A DNA stretch of 34,709 nucleotides from positions 1 through 34,709 of the forward strand of contig CAIZXK010000151.1 in NCBI GenBank assembly GCA_903936865.1. Reading direction: 5' to 3'. Below are positions 1 to 11,371 of the stretch, one piece after another. The notes below the pieces were generated by a model. The model saw nothing but the letters and a program-made list of their open reading frames with translations. It did no database searches and was not told the origin of the DNA. The stretch comes from an uncultured Bacteroidales bacterium (GTDB lineage: Bacteria; Bacteroidota; Bacteroidia; Bacteroidales; JACABE01). Position numbers and translations under genes: made by a program. Numbering within the stretch: position 1 is the first letter of the stretch; each line of letters opens with the position of its first letter.

Positions 1-2295
1 GCCTGGGAATGGAAAGAAAAACATGGTGGAATTATTTTGGAACAGTTAAAGAAACTGGGAGCCAGCTGCGACTGGAACCGCACCAAATTTACCATGGACG
101 AAGATATGTACGAATCCGTTATACAGGTTTTTGTTGATTTGTTCAGCAAAGGACTTATTTATCGCGGAGTTCGTATGGTTAACTGGGATCCTAAGGCACT
201 AACCGCCGTTTCCGACGAAGAAGTTATTTATAAAGAAGTAAATTCGAAACTATACTACTTAAAATATTTTATCGAAGGCAGTAATGATTTCATTACCATT
301 GCCACTACCCGTCCCGAAACCATTTTGGGCGATACAGCCGTTTGTGTTCATCCCGAAGACGAACGTTATGCTTACCTGAAAGGTAAAAAGGTATTGGTTC
401 CGCTAATCAATCGTGCTGTTCCTGTAATTTTCGATGAATACGTTGACAGAGAATTTGGTACAGGATGTTTGAAAATTACTCCGGCTCACGATATCAACGA
501 CTACAACCTGGGTAATAAGTATAAGTTGGAAACCATTGATATTTTCAACGATAACGGAACATTAAACGAAAAAGCTCAGCTTTATGTTGGCGAAGACCGT
601 TTTGCAGTTCGTAAGAAAATAAGCAAAGAGCTCGAAGAAAAAGGACATCTGGCAAAGATTGAAGAATATGCCAATAAAGTAGGCTATTCCGAAAGAACTG
701 ATGAAGTTATAGAACCCAAACTTTCGATGCAATGGTTTATGCGCATGGGCGAAATGGCAAAACCTGCTCTGGATGTGGTGATGAATGACGATATTAAGTT
801 TCATCCCGTTAAGTTTAAAAATACGTATCGCCATTGGATGGAAAACGTTAAGGATTGGTGTATTTCCCGTCAGTTGTGGTGGGGACAACGCATTCCTGCA
901 TGGTATCTACCAAACCGCGAAATCGTTGTTGCCATGAATGCCGAAGATGCATTGAAAACTGCTCAGTTAAAATTTCCTGAGTTAAACCTAACAGCTGCCG
1001 ATTTAATTCAGGACGAAGATGTATTGGATACCTGGTTTTCATCATGGTTGTGGCCTATATCGGTTTTCGATGGCATTCGCAATCCTGACAATGAAGACAT
1101 CAAATACTATTATCCAACCAAAGATTTAATTACCGCACCCGAAATTCTGTTTTTCTGGGTTGCCCGTATGATAATGGCTGGTTTGGAATACAAAAAAGAA
1201 ATTCCTTTTAAAAATGTATATCTTACCGGAATTGTTCGCGATAAATTGGGCAGAAAGATGTCGAAATCTTTAGGCAATTCTCCCGATCCTATCATGCTGA
1301 TGGAAAAATACGGAGCCGATGGTGTAAGAGTGGGCATGTTACTCACTTCACCTGCCGGTAACGATTTGCCTTTTGATGAAAGTTTGTGCGAACAGGGACG
1401 TAATTTCAATAATAAAATCTGGAATGCATTACGTCTGGTTACAGGTTGGGAAGTTGATGGAAATTTACCTCAACCCGATTATGCAAAAGTTGCCATCGAA
1501 TGGTTTAATGCCAAGTTTAACGAAACTTTATTGCAGATAGAAGATCATTACGAAAAATATCGCTTAAGCGATGCGTTGATGACCGCTTACAAATTGGTTT
1601 GGGACGATTTCTGTTCCTGGTATCTGGAAATGATAAAGCCGGTTTATCAGCATCCGATTGATAAAGCTACTTTTGAAGCAACAATTGCAATCTTTGACAA
1701 ACTGATGAAAGTTCTGCATCCGTTTATGCCATTCATTACAGAAGAAATCTGGCATTTACTGGACGAAAAAAACGAAGGTAAAAGCATTATGGTTTCCGAA
1801 ATGCCTGAAGCAACAACGATAAATCAGGAAATACTGCAACAGTTTAATTTTGCATTGGAAATCATTATTGCCATCCGTACATTCCGCAAAGACAAGAACA
1901 TACTAAACAAGGAAAGTATTTCGTTGTATATCCGCAAAAATAACAACGAAAGTGCTGATACAACATTCGATAGTCTTATTGCCAAGCTTTGCAATATTGA
2001 CAAAATTGAGTATATAACCGAAAAGATGGAAAATGCACAGTCGTTTATTGTAAAAACTACTGAATGTAATATTCCGCTATTACAAAATATAGATGTAGAA
2101 GCTGAACTGGCAAAACTTCAGATTGAATTGGATTATGCCAATAAATTCCTGAATTCGGTTAAGCAAAAGCTCAGTAACGAACGTTTTGTAAACAGTGCAC
2201 CGGCTCAGGTTGTTGATCTGGAAAAGAAAAAACAATCAGACGCCGAACAAAAAATAAAAGTGTTGGAAGAACAAATTAATAAATTACAAAAATAA
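1..2295 (+). CDS. valS: Valine--tRNA ligase, 5'-truncated by window edge
   Basis: Frame 1 is open from base 1 ([25 protein letters not shown]...), so the TTG 'start' at 37 is internal. Class I aaRS motifs include KMSKS ([14 protein letters not shown]), the [18 protein letters not shown] block and a C-terminal coiled-coil. Confidence 0.97.
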   Translation, partial: AWEWKEKHGGIILEQLKKLGASCDWNRTKFTMDEDMYESVIQVFVDLFSKGLIYRGVRMVNWDPKALTAVSDEEVIYKEVNSKLYYLKYFIEGSNDFITIATTRPETILGDTAVCVHPEDERYAYLKGKKVLVPLINRAVPVIFDEYVDREFGTGCLKITPAHDINDYNLGNKYKLETIDIFNDNGTLNEKAQLYVGEDRFAVRKKISKELEEKGHLAKIEEYANKVGYSERTDEVIEPKLSMQWFMRMGEMAKPALDVVMNDDIKFHPVKFKNTYRHWMENVKDWCISRQLWWGQRIPAWYLPNREIVVAMNAEDALKTAQLKFPELNLTAADLIQDEDVLDTWFSSWLWPISVFDGIRNPDNEDIKYYYPTKDLITAPEILFFWVARMIMAGLEYKKEIPFKNVYLTGIVRDKLGRKMSKSLGNSPDPIMLMEKYGADGVRVGMLLTSPAGNDLPFDESLCEQGRNFNNKIWNALRLVTGWEVDGNLPQPDYAKVAIEWFNAKFNETLLQIEDHYEKYRLSDALMTAYKLVWDDFCSWYLEMIKPVYQHPIDKATFEATIAIFDKLMKVLHPFMPFITEEIWHLLDEKNEGKSIMVSEMPEATTINQEILQQFNFALEIIIAIRTFRKDKNILNKESISLYIRKNNNESADTTFDSLIAKLCNIDKIEYITEKMENAQSFIVKTTECNIPLLQNIDVEAELAKLQIELDYANKFLNSVKQKLSNERFVNSAPAQVVDLEKKKQSDAEQKIKVLEEQINKLQK

Positions 2296-2299
2296 AACC

Positions 2300-5200
2300 A
2301 TGAAGCAATATCAAAAAATAAACAATGTATTGGGTTGGTTCACATTCCTGATTGCATCAGCAGTGTATCTGATGACAGCCGAACCAACAGCCAGTTGGTG
2401 GGATTGCGGTGAATATATAGCTACAGCATTCAAATTACAGGTTGGTCACCCACCGGGAGCACCAACTTTTCAATTATTTGGAAGAATTTTTACCCTATTT
2501 GCATTTGGTGATGTTACCAAAGTTGCTTTCATGATAAATGCAATGTCTGCAATTGTAAGTGCATTTACCATTTTATTTTTATTCTGGTCTATCACTTTAT
2601 TAGGAAAAAAATTAGTGATGGCAAATGAAGGCGAATTAACAACAGCAAAAACAATTGCCATTTTCGGTAGCGGTTTTGTTGGAGCATTAGCTTATACATT
2701 TTCCGATTCATTTTGGTTTTCTGCAGTGGAAGGCGAAGTTTATGCAATGTCATCTTTCTTTACAGCTTTGGTATTTTGGGTAATTCTGAAATGGGAAAGT
2801 GTTGCTGAAGAAAAACATTCTTTCCGTTGGATTGTATTGATTTCTTTCCTTATAGGTATTTCTATCGGAGTCCACTTATTGAACTTGTTGGCTATTCCTG
2901 CCATTGTTTTTGTATATTATTTCAAAAATTTCAAAACCACACGCAACGGAAGTATTATTTCCTTTTTAATTGCATTTGTAATGCTGGCAGTTATCCTTTG
3001 GGGTATTATCCCATGGATTGTTGATTTTGCAGGTAAATTTGAATTGTTCTTTATCAATGGAATTGGCTTACCATTTAATTCAGGTACTATAATTTATTTT
3101 ATAGTTTTATTGGCTGGAATTATATTTGGAATAAGATACACTGTTAAGAAAAAGAAAGTAGTTCTAAATACGATTTTAGTTGCACTGGTTTTTATCCTTG
3201 TTGGATATTCTTCTTTCTTCATTTTGGTTATACGTGCAAATGCAAATACACCTATCAACGAAAATAATCCGAGAGATGCTATTGGTTTGCTTTCTTATCT
3301 TAATCGCGAACAGTATGGAGAAAACCCATTGGTTTATGGTCAGTATTATAACGCTAAACCTACCGGAACAAAAGAAGGTTCTACCAAATATGTTAAAGGG
3401 AAAGATAAATATGTATCTATTGGAGCTAACTTAAGTTATACCTACGATTCAAGGGAATCAACTATTTTCCCCCGTATGTACAGCAGCGACGAAAGTCGTC
3501 AGCATCCAACCATGTACAAGGTTTGGGCAGGTATAAACGGGGATCGGATTCCAACTTTTGGCGAAAATATTAAGTTCTTCTTCCGTTACCAGTTAGGACA
3601 CATGTATTTCCGTTATTTTATGTGGAACTTTGCAGGTCGACAAAATGATATTCAGGGGCATGGTTATGATGTAAATGGGAACAAGGAAATAACCAACGGT
3701 AACTGGATTAGTGGTATAAAAGGACTGGATGCCATGCGATTGGGTAATCAGGATAAATTATCAGATACATTAAAAAATAACAGAGCTCGTAATACATTCT
3801 ACTTCCTTCCTTTACTATTGGGATTAATTGGGATGTTCTATCATTATAAAAAAGATGCAAAAGATATGTTTGTTGTATTCTTATTGTTTTTCTTTACCGG
3901 ATTAGCAATTGCAATTTATCTGAATATGCCTCCTATGCAGCCGCGTGAGAGGGATTATGCCTTTGCAGGTTCATTTTATGCTTTTGCAATTTGGATAGGA
4001 TTGGGAGTAATGGCAATTTTCGATTTCTTATCAAAAAGGAAAATTCCGGCAATGGCAAGTGTAATGGCCGCTATTTTACTTTGTCTGGTATTAGTACCGG
4101 GAATAATGGCAAAAGAAGGCTGGGACGATCATGATCGTTCAAACAAATATGCTGCCCGTGATTTTGCTATCAACCACCTGAATTCCTGTGCACCAAATTC
4201 AATTTTAATTACCAATGGAGATAATGACACTTTCCCATTGTGGTATGCTCAGGAAGTGGAAGGAGTGAGAACAGACGTTAGAGTTGTAAACTTTACATTA
4301 GCTTCGGGATCCTGGTATGTTGAACAACTTTTCAATAAAGTATATGAATCAGCACCTTTGCCTTTTACATTAGCCGTTGAAAAGTACAAACAAGGAACTA
4401 ATGAATATATTCCTATTAAAGAAAGCAACTTAAATGAATTTATTGATCTTAAGCAGGTTATTGATTTTGTAAACAGCGAAAGCATGGATGCAAAAGTTAT
4501 GGCTCAGGATGGTCAGTATATTAATTATGCACCAACAAATAAAGTAAGATTACTAATTGATTCAGCATATCTGATTAAAAAAGGAATCATTAAACCTGAA
4601 AATACTGCAAGACTTTTCCCTTCAATTGACTGGACTATTGGCAAAAGTAATCTGTTTAAAAATGAAATCATGCTACTTGATTTTCTGGCTACCAATAAAT
4701 GGGAACGCCCGGTTTACTTTGTAAATCCATCTTCAGTTAGAAATATCGCCAATATTACCGATTATTGCCAGATGGAAGGAATTGTATACCGTTTATTACC
4801 GTATGCTTCAACTAACAGAGGTGATGGTTTTGCAGGTGTTTCCATTGATGCAAGCTATGACCTGATGATGAATAAAAGCAAATGGGGCAATTTGAATGAT
4901 CCAAGAGTTAATGTAGATCCTGAAAGCATGAGGAGTGCTCAAGTAGCACGTAGTCAGTTTGCCAGATTGGCTCAAGCCTTAATTATCGAAAACAAAAAGG
5001 ATTCGGCAGTAAAAGTATTGGATAAAGCCATTGAATTTTTCCCTAACAGCAAGATTCCTTTTGATATGTATATGATTTCGCATGCACAATTATTTTATAA
5101 TGCTGGTGCTGTTGCAAAAGGAAATGACATGGTAAAAATCATACTTATGCATTATAAGAACGATCTGGAATACTATGATTCTTTGGAAGCCAAACACAGA

Positions 5201-5332
5201 AGAAGTGTTGCTCAGGATAGAGGACAAGCTATTTATGCAATTAAAAGTATAGCGCAGGTTTGTAATTCATTTCAACAAAATGAAATTGTAACGCAAGCGG
5301 AGGAAATTTTAAAACTTCATCCTGAAATGTAA
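2300..5332 (+). CDS. DUF2723 family multi-spanning membrane protein (GT-C-like) with C-terminal repeat-like region
   Basis: N-terminal TAEPTASWWDCGEYIATAFKLQVGHPPGAPTFQL is typical of Bacteroidota DUF2723 proteins; many TM helices; starts 4 nt after valS stop. Confidence 0.9.
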   Translation: MKQYQKINNVLGWFTFLIASAVYLMTAEPTASWWDCGEYIATAFKLQVGHPPGAPTFQLFGRIFTLFAFGDVTKVAFMINAMSAIVSAFTILFLFWSITLLGKKLVMANEGELTTAKTIAIFGSGFVGALAYTFSDSFWFSAVEGEVYAMSSFFTALVFWVILKWESVAEEKHSFRWIVLISFLIGISIGVHLLNLLAIPAIVFVYYFKNFKTTRNGSIISFLIAFVMLAVILWGIIPWIVDFAGKFELFFINGIGLPFNSGTIIYFIVLLAGIIFGIRYTVKKKKVVLNTILVALVFILVGYSSFFILVIRANANTPINENNPRDAIGLLSYLNREQYGENPLVYGQYYNAKPTGTKEGSTKYVKGKDKYVSIGANLSYTYDSRESTIFPRMYSSDESRQHPTMYKVWAGINGDRIPTFGENIKFFFRYQLGHMYFRYFMWNFAGRQNDIQGHGYDVNGNKEITNGNWISGIKGLDAMRLGNQDKLSDTLKNNRARNTFYFLPLLLGLIGMFYHYKKDAKDMFVVFLLFFFTGLAIAIYLNMPPMQPRERDYAFAGSFYAFAIWIGLGVMAIFDFLSKRKIPAMASVMAAILLCLVLVPGIMAKEGWDDHDRSNKYAARDFAINHLNSCAPNSILITNGDNDTFPLWYAQEVEGVRTDVRVVNFTLASGSWYVEQLFNKVYESAPLPFTLAVEKYKQGTNEYIPIKESNLNEFIDLKQVIDFVNSESMDAKVMAQDGQYINYAPTNKVRLLIDSAYLIKKGIIKPENTARLFPSIDWTIGKSNLFKNEIMLLDFLATNKWERPVYFVNPSSVRNIANITDYCQMEGIVYRLLPYASTNRGDGFAGVSIDASYDLMMNKSKWGNLNDPRVNVDPESMRSAQVARSQFARLAQALIIENKKDSAVKVLDKAIEFFPNSKIPFDMYMISHAQLFYNAGAVAKGNDMVKIILMHYKNDLEYYDSLEAKHRRSVAQDRGQAIYAIKSIAQVCNSFQQNEIVTQAEEILKLHPEM

Positions 5333-5350
5333 TATTGTTCAGAAAAAGCG

Positions 5351-5387
5351 AAAAGCCCGTTATGATTAACTCAAAACGGGCTTTTTT
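5351..5387. terminator. Intrinsic terminator, likely bidirectional
   Basis: AAAAGCCCGTT...AACGGGCTTTTTT hairpin between convergent genes, T-rich on both strands. Confidence 0.85.
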
Positions 5388-5428
5388 ATTTATCAGGTCT
5401 TTGGAATAATCAAAGCTCTATAAAATAC

Positions 5429-5674
5429 CTATAATCCTTCTTTCTTTTCATTTTCAATATATTCTTTCTGATATTTATATTCTTCCAAAACATAATCCTG
5501 TTGCTCATCTGTTAGCAAATCCATCATTTCTTTTACTCTTGCATTTAATTCATTAACAGATTCAACTATTTCCGGTTTATCGCTAATTTCTTTTTCATAG
5601 GTTCTGAAAAAATCAACCATTCGCATATACATACAAATACTTGCTACCATTTCTTCATCAAGTTCTTCTTCCAT
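5429..5674 (-). CDS. Small acidic hypothetical protein (81 aa)
   Basis: Intact ORF between genes with a highly charged helical composition; no recognised domain. Confidence 0.65.
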   Translation of the reverse strand: MEEELDEEMVASICMYMRMVDFFRTYEKEISDKPEIVESVNELNARVKEMMDLLTDEQQDYVLEEYKYQKEYIENEKKEGL

Positions 5675-5826
5675 AATAATGATTTTAAAGGTTACTATTA
5701 AATTTTTACAAATTTATTAATTTTTACGATATTGAATGTCTATTAAATATTTTTCTTACTTGATTTTGAAAAATGAACTATTCTTTGCATTTAAAATCTA
5801 ATGAAAATTGAATAGGTTAAAATACT

Positions 5827-8070
5827 TTAAATACTTAACCGCCAGATAAATTTTGCTAATAACGTAAAGTCTCCAAATTCAATGGTATTACCTTTCGTTT
5901 TAATACGTTGGTTTATTACAAAATAAAAATCGCTTCCCACCTTGGGTATCCAGTTAATACGATAATTAAGCAATATTTCTTCCGAAAGGTTATTCCATTG
6001 ACCATAAATGCTATTATTGAGTTTTGGAGTAAAAGCATATTCAACTCTTGAACCAAATTCGTGTGTTATAAAATTTCCCTGAGGTAGTTGAATGTCATTA
6101 CGTGTCCAATCGGCAGTAATATTAAAATGCTTGTTGGGATACCATTTTGCATCGATATAAGTTTTTGTGCGTTTGCCATTATAAAAATCACCCCAGTTTA
6201 AATAGGTTCCCAGATAAAATTTTCTTGATTCATACGTATCAAATTGCAGTTCATAATGATTGTACCAGTATTCTCCTTTTGGGATAATAATATTATCAAA
6301 AATATTAAAATCATAAGGCATATTATCGAAATCACGCTGAATATTAAATTCAAACCATTCGCCGCTTTTAGTTCTTATACCTAATGGACGGATTACATAT
6401 TGTGCATTTTCAACTATTTTGGTATTATCAGACAAATAATAGATAACATCCATAGGCTTAAAGGATAATTGGCGAACCCATGGAATCCATTTTGGACGTG
6501 GTTTAAACTCCAATGTTGAATAATACATATTGTAATTACCACGTTGCCTGAAACCTATCTCCGGATTAAATCCATCCTGAGCAGTACTGGTAACAAAATA
6601 ATAATTAATAAAATCATTTGGGTAACTGAGATAGGCCTGATAGGCAATATTCTTTTTACTATCCTCGCTTTTTGTTTGTGATTGAGCGATTTTGCCACCA
6701 AGCATCAGATATTTATTTTTAAAAACACTTGAAGTTATATAATTAAAATCGGCACCATACATGTAATTATAATGACCCTTTTCATTCTTGGCAGTTGAAA
6801 TGATTCCAATATTCGATTTGTTGGAAATATCCTGTTTTACTCTGATAACAGTATAGTTAACAGAAGGAATGCTATCCTTTGAAGCGGTTTGCAGCGAAAG
6901 TATTCCAAAATTGGTACCTTTCTCTTTTCCTGCAAGTTTTACACCTCCGATTATTGGGATTTCGCTTCCCTGAAATATTCCTATCTGCCTGCTGTAGAAT
7001 CCTTCAGTTCCACCTGCTATTGTGAATCCAAACAAATCCTTACTTTCGATAAAAAACTCCCTTTTCTCAGGCATATAAACCGAATATCGCGAAAGATTAA
7101 CAGGAACTCTATCTGATTCAACCTGCGAAAAATCAGTATTTACCGTAAGGTTTAATTTGGTAGTTGGTGAAAAATGAATATTAATATCGCCACCAACCTT
7201 GAGTGTTTTATCTACATCATCAGAAGGTTGTTTCATAAAACCACTAGTTATAAATGGTTTTATTTCTGCAAGTTGCTTACTCTTAATATTATTAAGTCCA
7301 GCTAAAGTTCCTCCTTGAGAAATATTAAAAACACTGTAATCTCTTGACCAACCCTGCCAGGAGGCTTGCTCTTTTTTCCAGCGAATATTACGTTCGATAT
7401 TTAACCCCCAAATGTGAGATTCGTGGTTTTTGAATTTCATCGTAGAAAAAGGAATTTCCAGTTCGGCAAACCAACCACTGTCTGTTCGAGTAACACTAAC
7501 ATCCCAAACTCCATTCCAATCTTCGTTCCATCCGTTGCCTTCGTCGGAAATAATGGCATCACCTCTTGCTCCGTTTGGGTTTACTACAAATAAATAAGCA
7601 TTTCGGTTATCATTGAAAGTACTTATTACAATTTCGAAATTATCTGAAGTTCCCCATCTTCCATCTCTTGCCATGTCTTTTGCCAGAATTTTTTCAGGAT
7701 GCGAATCAAAACCCCACAACCCAATGTATAATGTATTGTCATTATATAAGAAGGCTACTTCGGTTTTCTCCGAAACAGGCTTACCCTCTTCAGGTTCCCT
7801 TTGTTGGAAATTTGAAATACGGTGAGCTTTTTGCCATACTTCTTCATTTAAAATACCATCCCGTTTTATTTTTTGGCTAATAAAATCAGCATATAATGTA
7901 TCTGGTTTGTTTTTTTGAGCAATGCTTATTGCTGGTAATAAAAATAGTAGAAAACAGAAAAATGAAGAAAAATGAAGAAAGTAAACATTTACTGATAAAC
8001 GGTTGAATGAATTAGTTTTTAATAAGTTAAAAACTTTAAATTCTTCTTTTAAAAAAGTTATCATATTCAT
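5827..8070 (-). CDS. DUF5916 domain protein with N-terminal CBM9-like domain (predicted outer-membrane/secreted)
   Basis: Signal peptide (LLFLLPAISIAQ), DGILNEEVWQKAHRISNFQQREPEEGKPVSEKTEVAFLYNDNTLYIG CBM9-like start, beta-rich C-terminus. The true start may be internal to the ORF start. Confidence 0.82.
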   Translation of the reverse strand: MNMITFLKEEFKVFNLLKTNSFNRLSVNVYFLHFSSFFCFLLFLLPAISIAQKNKPDTLYADFISQKIKRDGILNEEVWQKAHRISNFQQREPEEGKPVSEKTEVAFLYNDNTLYIGLWGFDSHPEKILAKDMARDGRWGTSDNFEIVISTFNDNRNAYLFVVNPNGARGDAIISDEGNGWNEDWNGVWDVSVTRTDSGWFAELEIPFSTMKFKNHESHIWGLNIERNIRWKKEQASWQGWSRDYSVFNISQGGTLAGLNNIKSKQLAEIKPFITSGFMKQPSDDVDKTLKVGGDINIHFSPTTKLNLTVNTDFSQVESDRVPVNLSRYSVYMPEKREFFIESKDLFGFTIAGGTEGFYSRQIGIFQGSEIPIIGGVKLAGKEKGTNFGILSLQTASKDSIPSVNYTVIRVKQDISNKSNIGIISTAKNEKGHYNYMYGADFNYITSSVFKNKYLMLGGKIAQSQTKSEDSKKNIAYQAYLSYPNDFINYYFVTSTAQDGFNPEIGFRQRGNYNMYYSTLEFKPRPKWIPWVRQLSFKPMDVIYYLSDNTKIVENAQYVIRPLGIRTKSGEWFEFNIQRDFDNMPYDFNIFDNIIIPKGEYWYNHYELQFDTYESRKFYLGTYLNWGDFYNGKRTKTYIDAKWYPNKHFNITADWTRNDIQLPQGNFITHEFGSRVEYAFTPKLNNSIYGQWNNLSEEILLNYRINWIPKVGSDFYFVINQRIKTKGNTIEFGDFTLLAKFIWRLSI

Positions 8071-8171
8071 TAATATTTCAAAATAGCTTTTATAAATGCT
8101 CCCTGTTTTGTCTTAAATTCCTGTAATATGAAAGATAATACTAAATATTTATACTACTTCGCACTTCCATC

Positions 8172-9267
<1,096 letters not shown>

Positions 9268-9362
9268 GATGCATGTATAATTAATTTGCAAACCTACGAA
9301 TTTTTTTTAATGTACTTACATTATTGAATAAGCATAAACTTAAAAATAGAAGGATTATATTT

Positions 9363-11321
9363 CTATTGTATTGCCTTTCTTGCTTTTAAAATATATTTAG
9401 CGGTATCCAACGGACTAATACCCTTAAAGGATCTAATAATTCCCTGCTCATCGCTACATGCTTTGTAAGAATGAAATCTGGTGGAAATTTTGGCTTTACC
9501 ACCTGAACGTGAACTTAGTTTTACTGGAAAATCAAGAGATGTAGCAACTGGAATTAAACCAGTTAAAATAAATTTGCCATTTTCTAAATGAGGACTATCA
9601 AAACTCCCTCTCATTTGTGTAATATCGCCTGTAATTATTCCCAGTAACTCTTCAGGAGCAGAGATGCGAAATGAATTAATAGGTTCTAAAAGCGTTGTTC
9701 CGGTATTTTGCAATCCATTCATTATTCCCATAGGAGTTGCAATTGCAAAATCTCCTGGTCTTGTATGCATTACATGATCTTCTCCCTCAATTAAAGTGAT
9801 TTTAAGATCTGTAACTTCCCAGCCTTTTATTCCTTGTTGCAATGCTAATGGTATTGTTCGTAAAACTTCATTCTGATATTTTTGCTGAATGCTGTTAACA
9901 CCAACATTGCTTTTATATTCAATTCCACTTCCTGTTTCAGCAGGCTCAATCAGAAACTTCATAATTGCCCAGCAAGGTTTTGGCATCCAATATCGAACAA
10001 AGCCTTCTCCAATTTTAGTTGGTGTTTCCTTATAAATTACCGTTGGATTTTGAAAACTTGCATTTATTCCAAATCTATCCTGAAAAATCCTTTCCAATAC
10101 TTCAATTTGTATCCAACCCATTATTTTTACATTAAGCTCACGATCTTCCTTTAACCATTCAAATTCAAGAGCAGGATCTTCGGCTGAAAGTTCAAGCAAA
10201 GCTGCTGCTAAAGCCGGATAATCACTTTCCTTTTCTGCTTTTACCTGAACCGTGAGCAATGGATGATTAAGACTGATATGCTTGCGTATTTCATCAGTAA
10301 TTTCGCCAAGAACATCGCCAACCTGAGCATCAGTTAATCCACAAATACCCGCAATATCTCCAGCATTAACGCTACCAACAACTTCAAACTTTCCCGACAA
10401 GGATTTTCTTAGCTGCATTACTTTTGAAACAGTTTGTCTGGTTGTATTTTTAACAACTTCACGGTTTGAAATGCTTCCATTGAAAACTTTAACGTTGGCT
10501 ATTTTACCCATCGTTTTATCGAATTCTATACTGTAAACGAGTGCTGAAAGTGGTAAATCACAATTCCCATCAGGGGAAGGTAAATAGTTAACTATTGAAT
10601 CAAGCAAAAACTCCATACCTAAACTGTTTTTTGCAGAACCAAATAAAATCGGTACAATCTTATTTGCAACAACCAAATTTTCAATAGATTGATTTAGCAT
10701 TTCAAAGGAAATAAAATCAGCATTAAGATAATGTTCAAGCACAATTTCGTCATAATTGGCAATGACTTCAATTATCGATTCATCATAATTCGATTTATCA
10801 AAAAGCGGAGTAATCTGAACATTATTACTTCCCTCTTTTGACACTTCCTGCATTATAATTACATCATTGCACAATTCCTTTTTTATGTCTTTTATAAGAG
10901 ATTCACAATCAGCACCTACCCTGTCACATTTATTAATAAAAATTAAACAAGGAATATGATTTACTTGCAACGCATTCCAAAGTGTTTCGGTATGAGCCTG
11001 AATTCCTTCCACTGCAGATATTACCAGCACAGCACCATCAATAATTCTCAGTATTCTTTCCACATCAGCAGAAAAATCAATATGACCCGGAGTATCTATC
11101 AAATTTATTTGCGATTGATTCCATGTAAAATATGTATGAGCAGAGCGTACAGAAATTCCCCTTTCTTTTTCCACATTCAGAAAATCAGTTTGTGATGTTC
11201 CGCTATCGACACTGCCAAGTTTTTTAGTTATACCTCCAAGATACAGAAAATTCTCAGTAATAGTTGTTTTGCCTGCATCGGCATGGGCTAAAATGGCAAT
11301 ATTGCGAATCTGGATAGTCAT
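9363..11321 (-). CDS. TetM/EF-G-like translational GTPase (ribosomal-protection-protein subfamily)
   Basis: G1 AHADAGKTT, G3 DTPGH, G4 NKCD, EF-G-like C-terminal domains; Tet(M)-like architecture starting MTIQIRNIAILAHADAGKTTITENFLYLGGITKKLGSVDSGTSQTD. Confidence 0.87.
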   Translation of the reverse strand: MTIQIRNIAILAHADAGKTTITENFLYLGGITKKLGSVDSGTSQTDFLNVEKERGISVRSAHTYFTWNQSQINLIDTPGHIDFSADVERILRIIDGAVLVISAVEGIQAHTETLWNALQVNHIPCLIFINKCDRVGADCESLIKDIKKELCNDVIIMQEVSKEGSNNVQITPLFDKSNYDESIIEVIANYDEIVLEHYLNADFISFEMLNQSIENLVVANKIVPILFGSAKNSLGMEFLLDSIVNYLPSPDGNCDLPLSALVYSIEFDKTMGKIANVKVFNGSISNREVVKNTTRQTVSKVMQLRKSLSGKFEVVGSVNAGDIAGICGLTDAQVGDVLGEITDEIRKHISLNHPLLTVQVKAEKESDYPALAAALLELSAEDPALEFEWLKEDRELNVKIMGWIQIEVLERIFQDRFGINASFQNPTVIYKETPTKIGEGFVRYWMPKPCWAIMKFLIEPAETGSGIEYKSNVGVNSIQQKYQNEVLRTIPLALQQGIKGWEVTDLKITLIEGEDHVMHTRPGDFAIATPMGIMNGLQNTGTTLLEPINSFRISAPEELLGIITGDITQMRGSFDSPHLENGKFILTGLIPVATSLDFPVKLSSRSGGKAKISTRFHSYKACSDEQGIIRSFKGISPLDTAKYILKARKAIQ

Positions 11322-11371
11322 TTGAAAGTTTTTGGTAAAAATAAATCAAAAAAAATGAAATACTTAAGATA

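Noticed and set aside
562-1755. Minus-strand ORFs (108, 65, 99, 63 aa) inside valS
   Set aside because: Antisense shadows of a strongly conserved synthetase; composition atypical.
2470-4485. Short ORFs on both strands inside the DUF2723 gene
   Set aside because: Fully contained in a strong 1010-aa ORF; no independent support.
7951-7982. AATGAAGAA tandem duplication near the DUF5916 N-terminus
   Set aside because: Only about two copies of a short AT-rich unit; likely low complexity in a signal-peptide region.
9363-11321. Acquired tetracycline resistance cassette
   Set aside because: No mobile-element genes or repeats flanking; housekeeping neighbours. Function needs phylogeny or MIC data.
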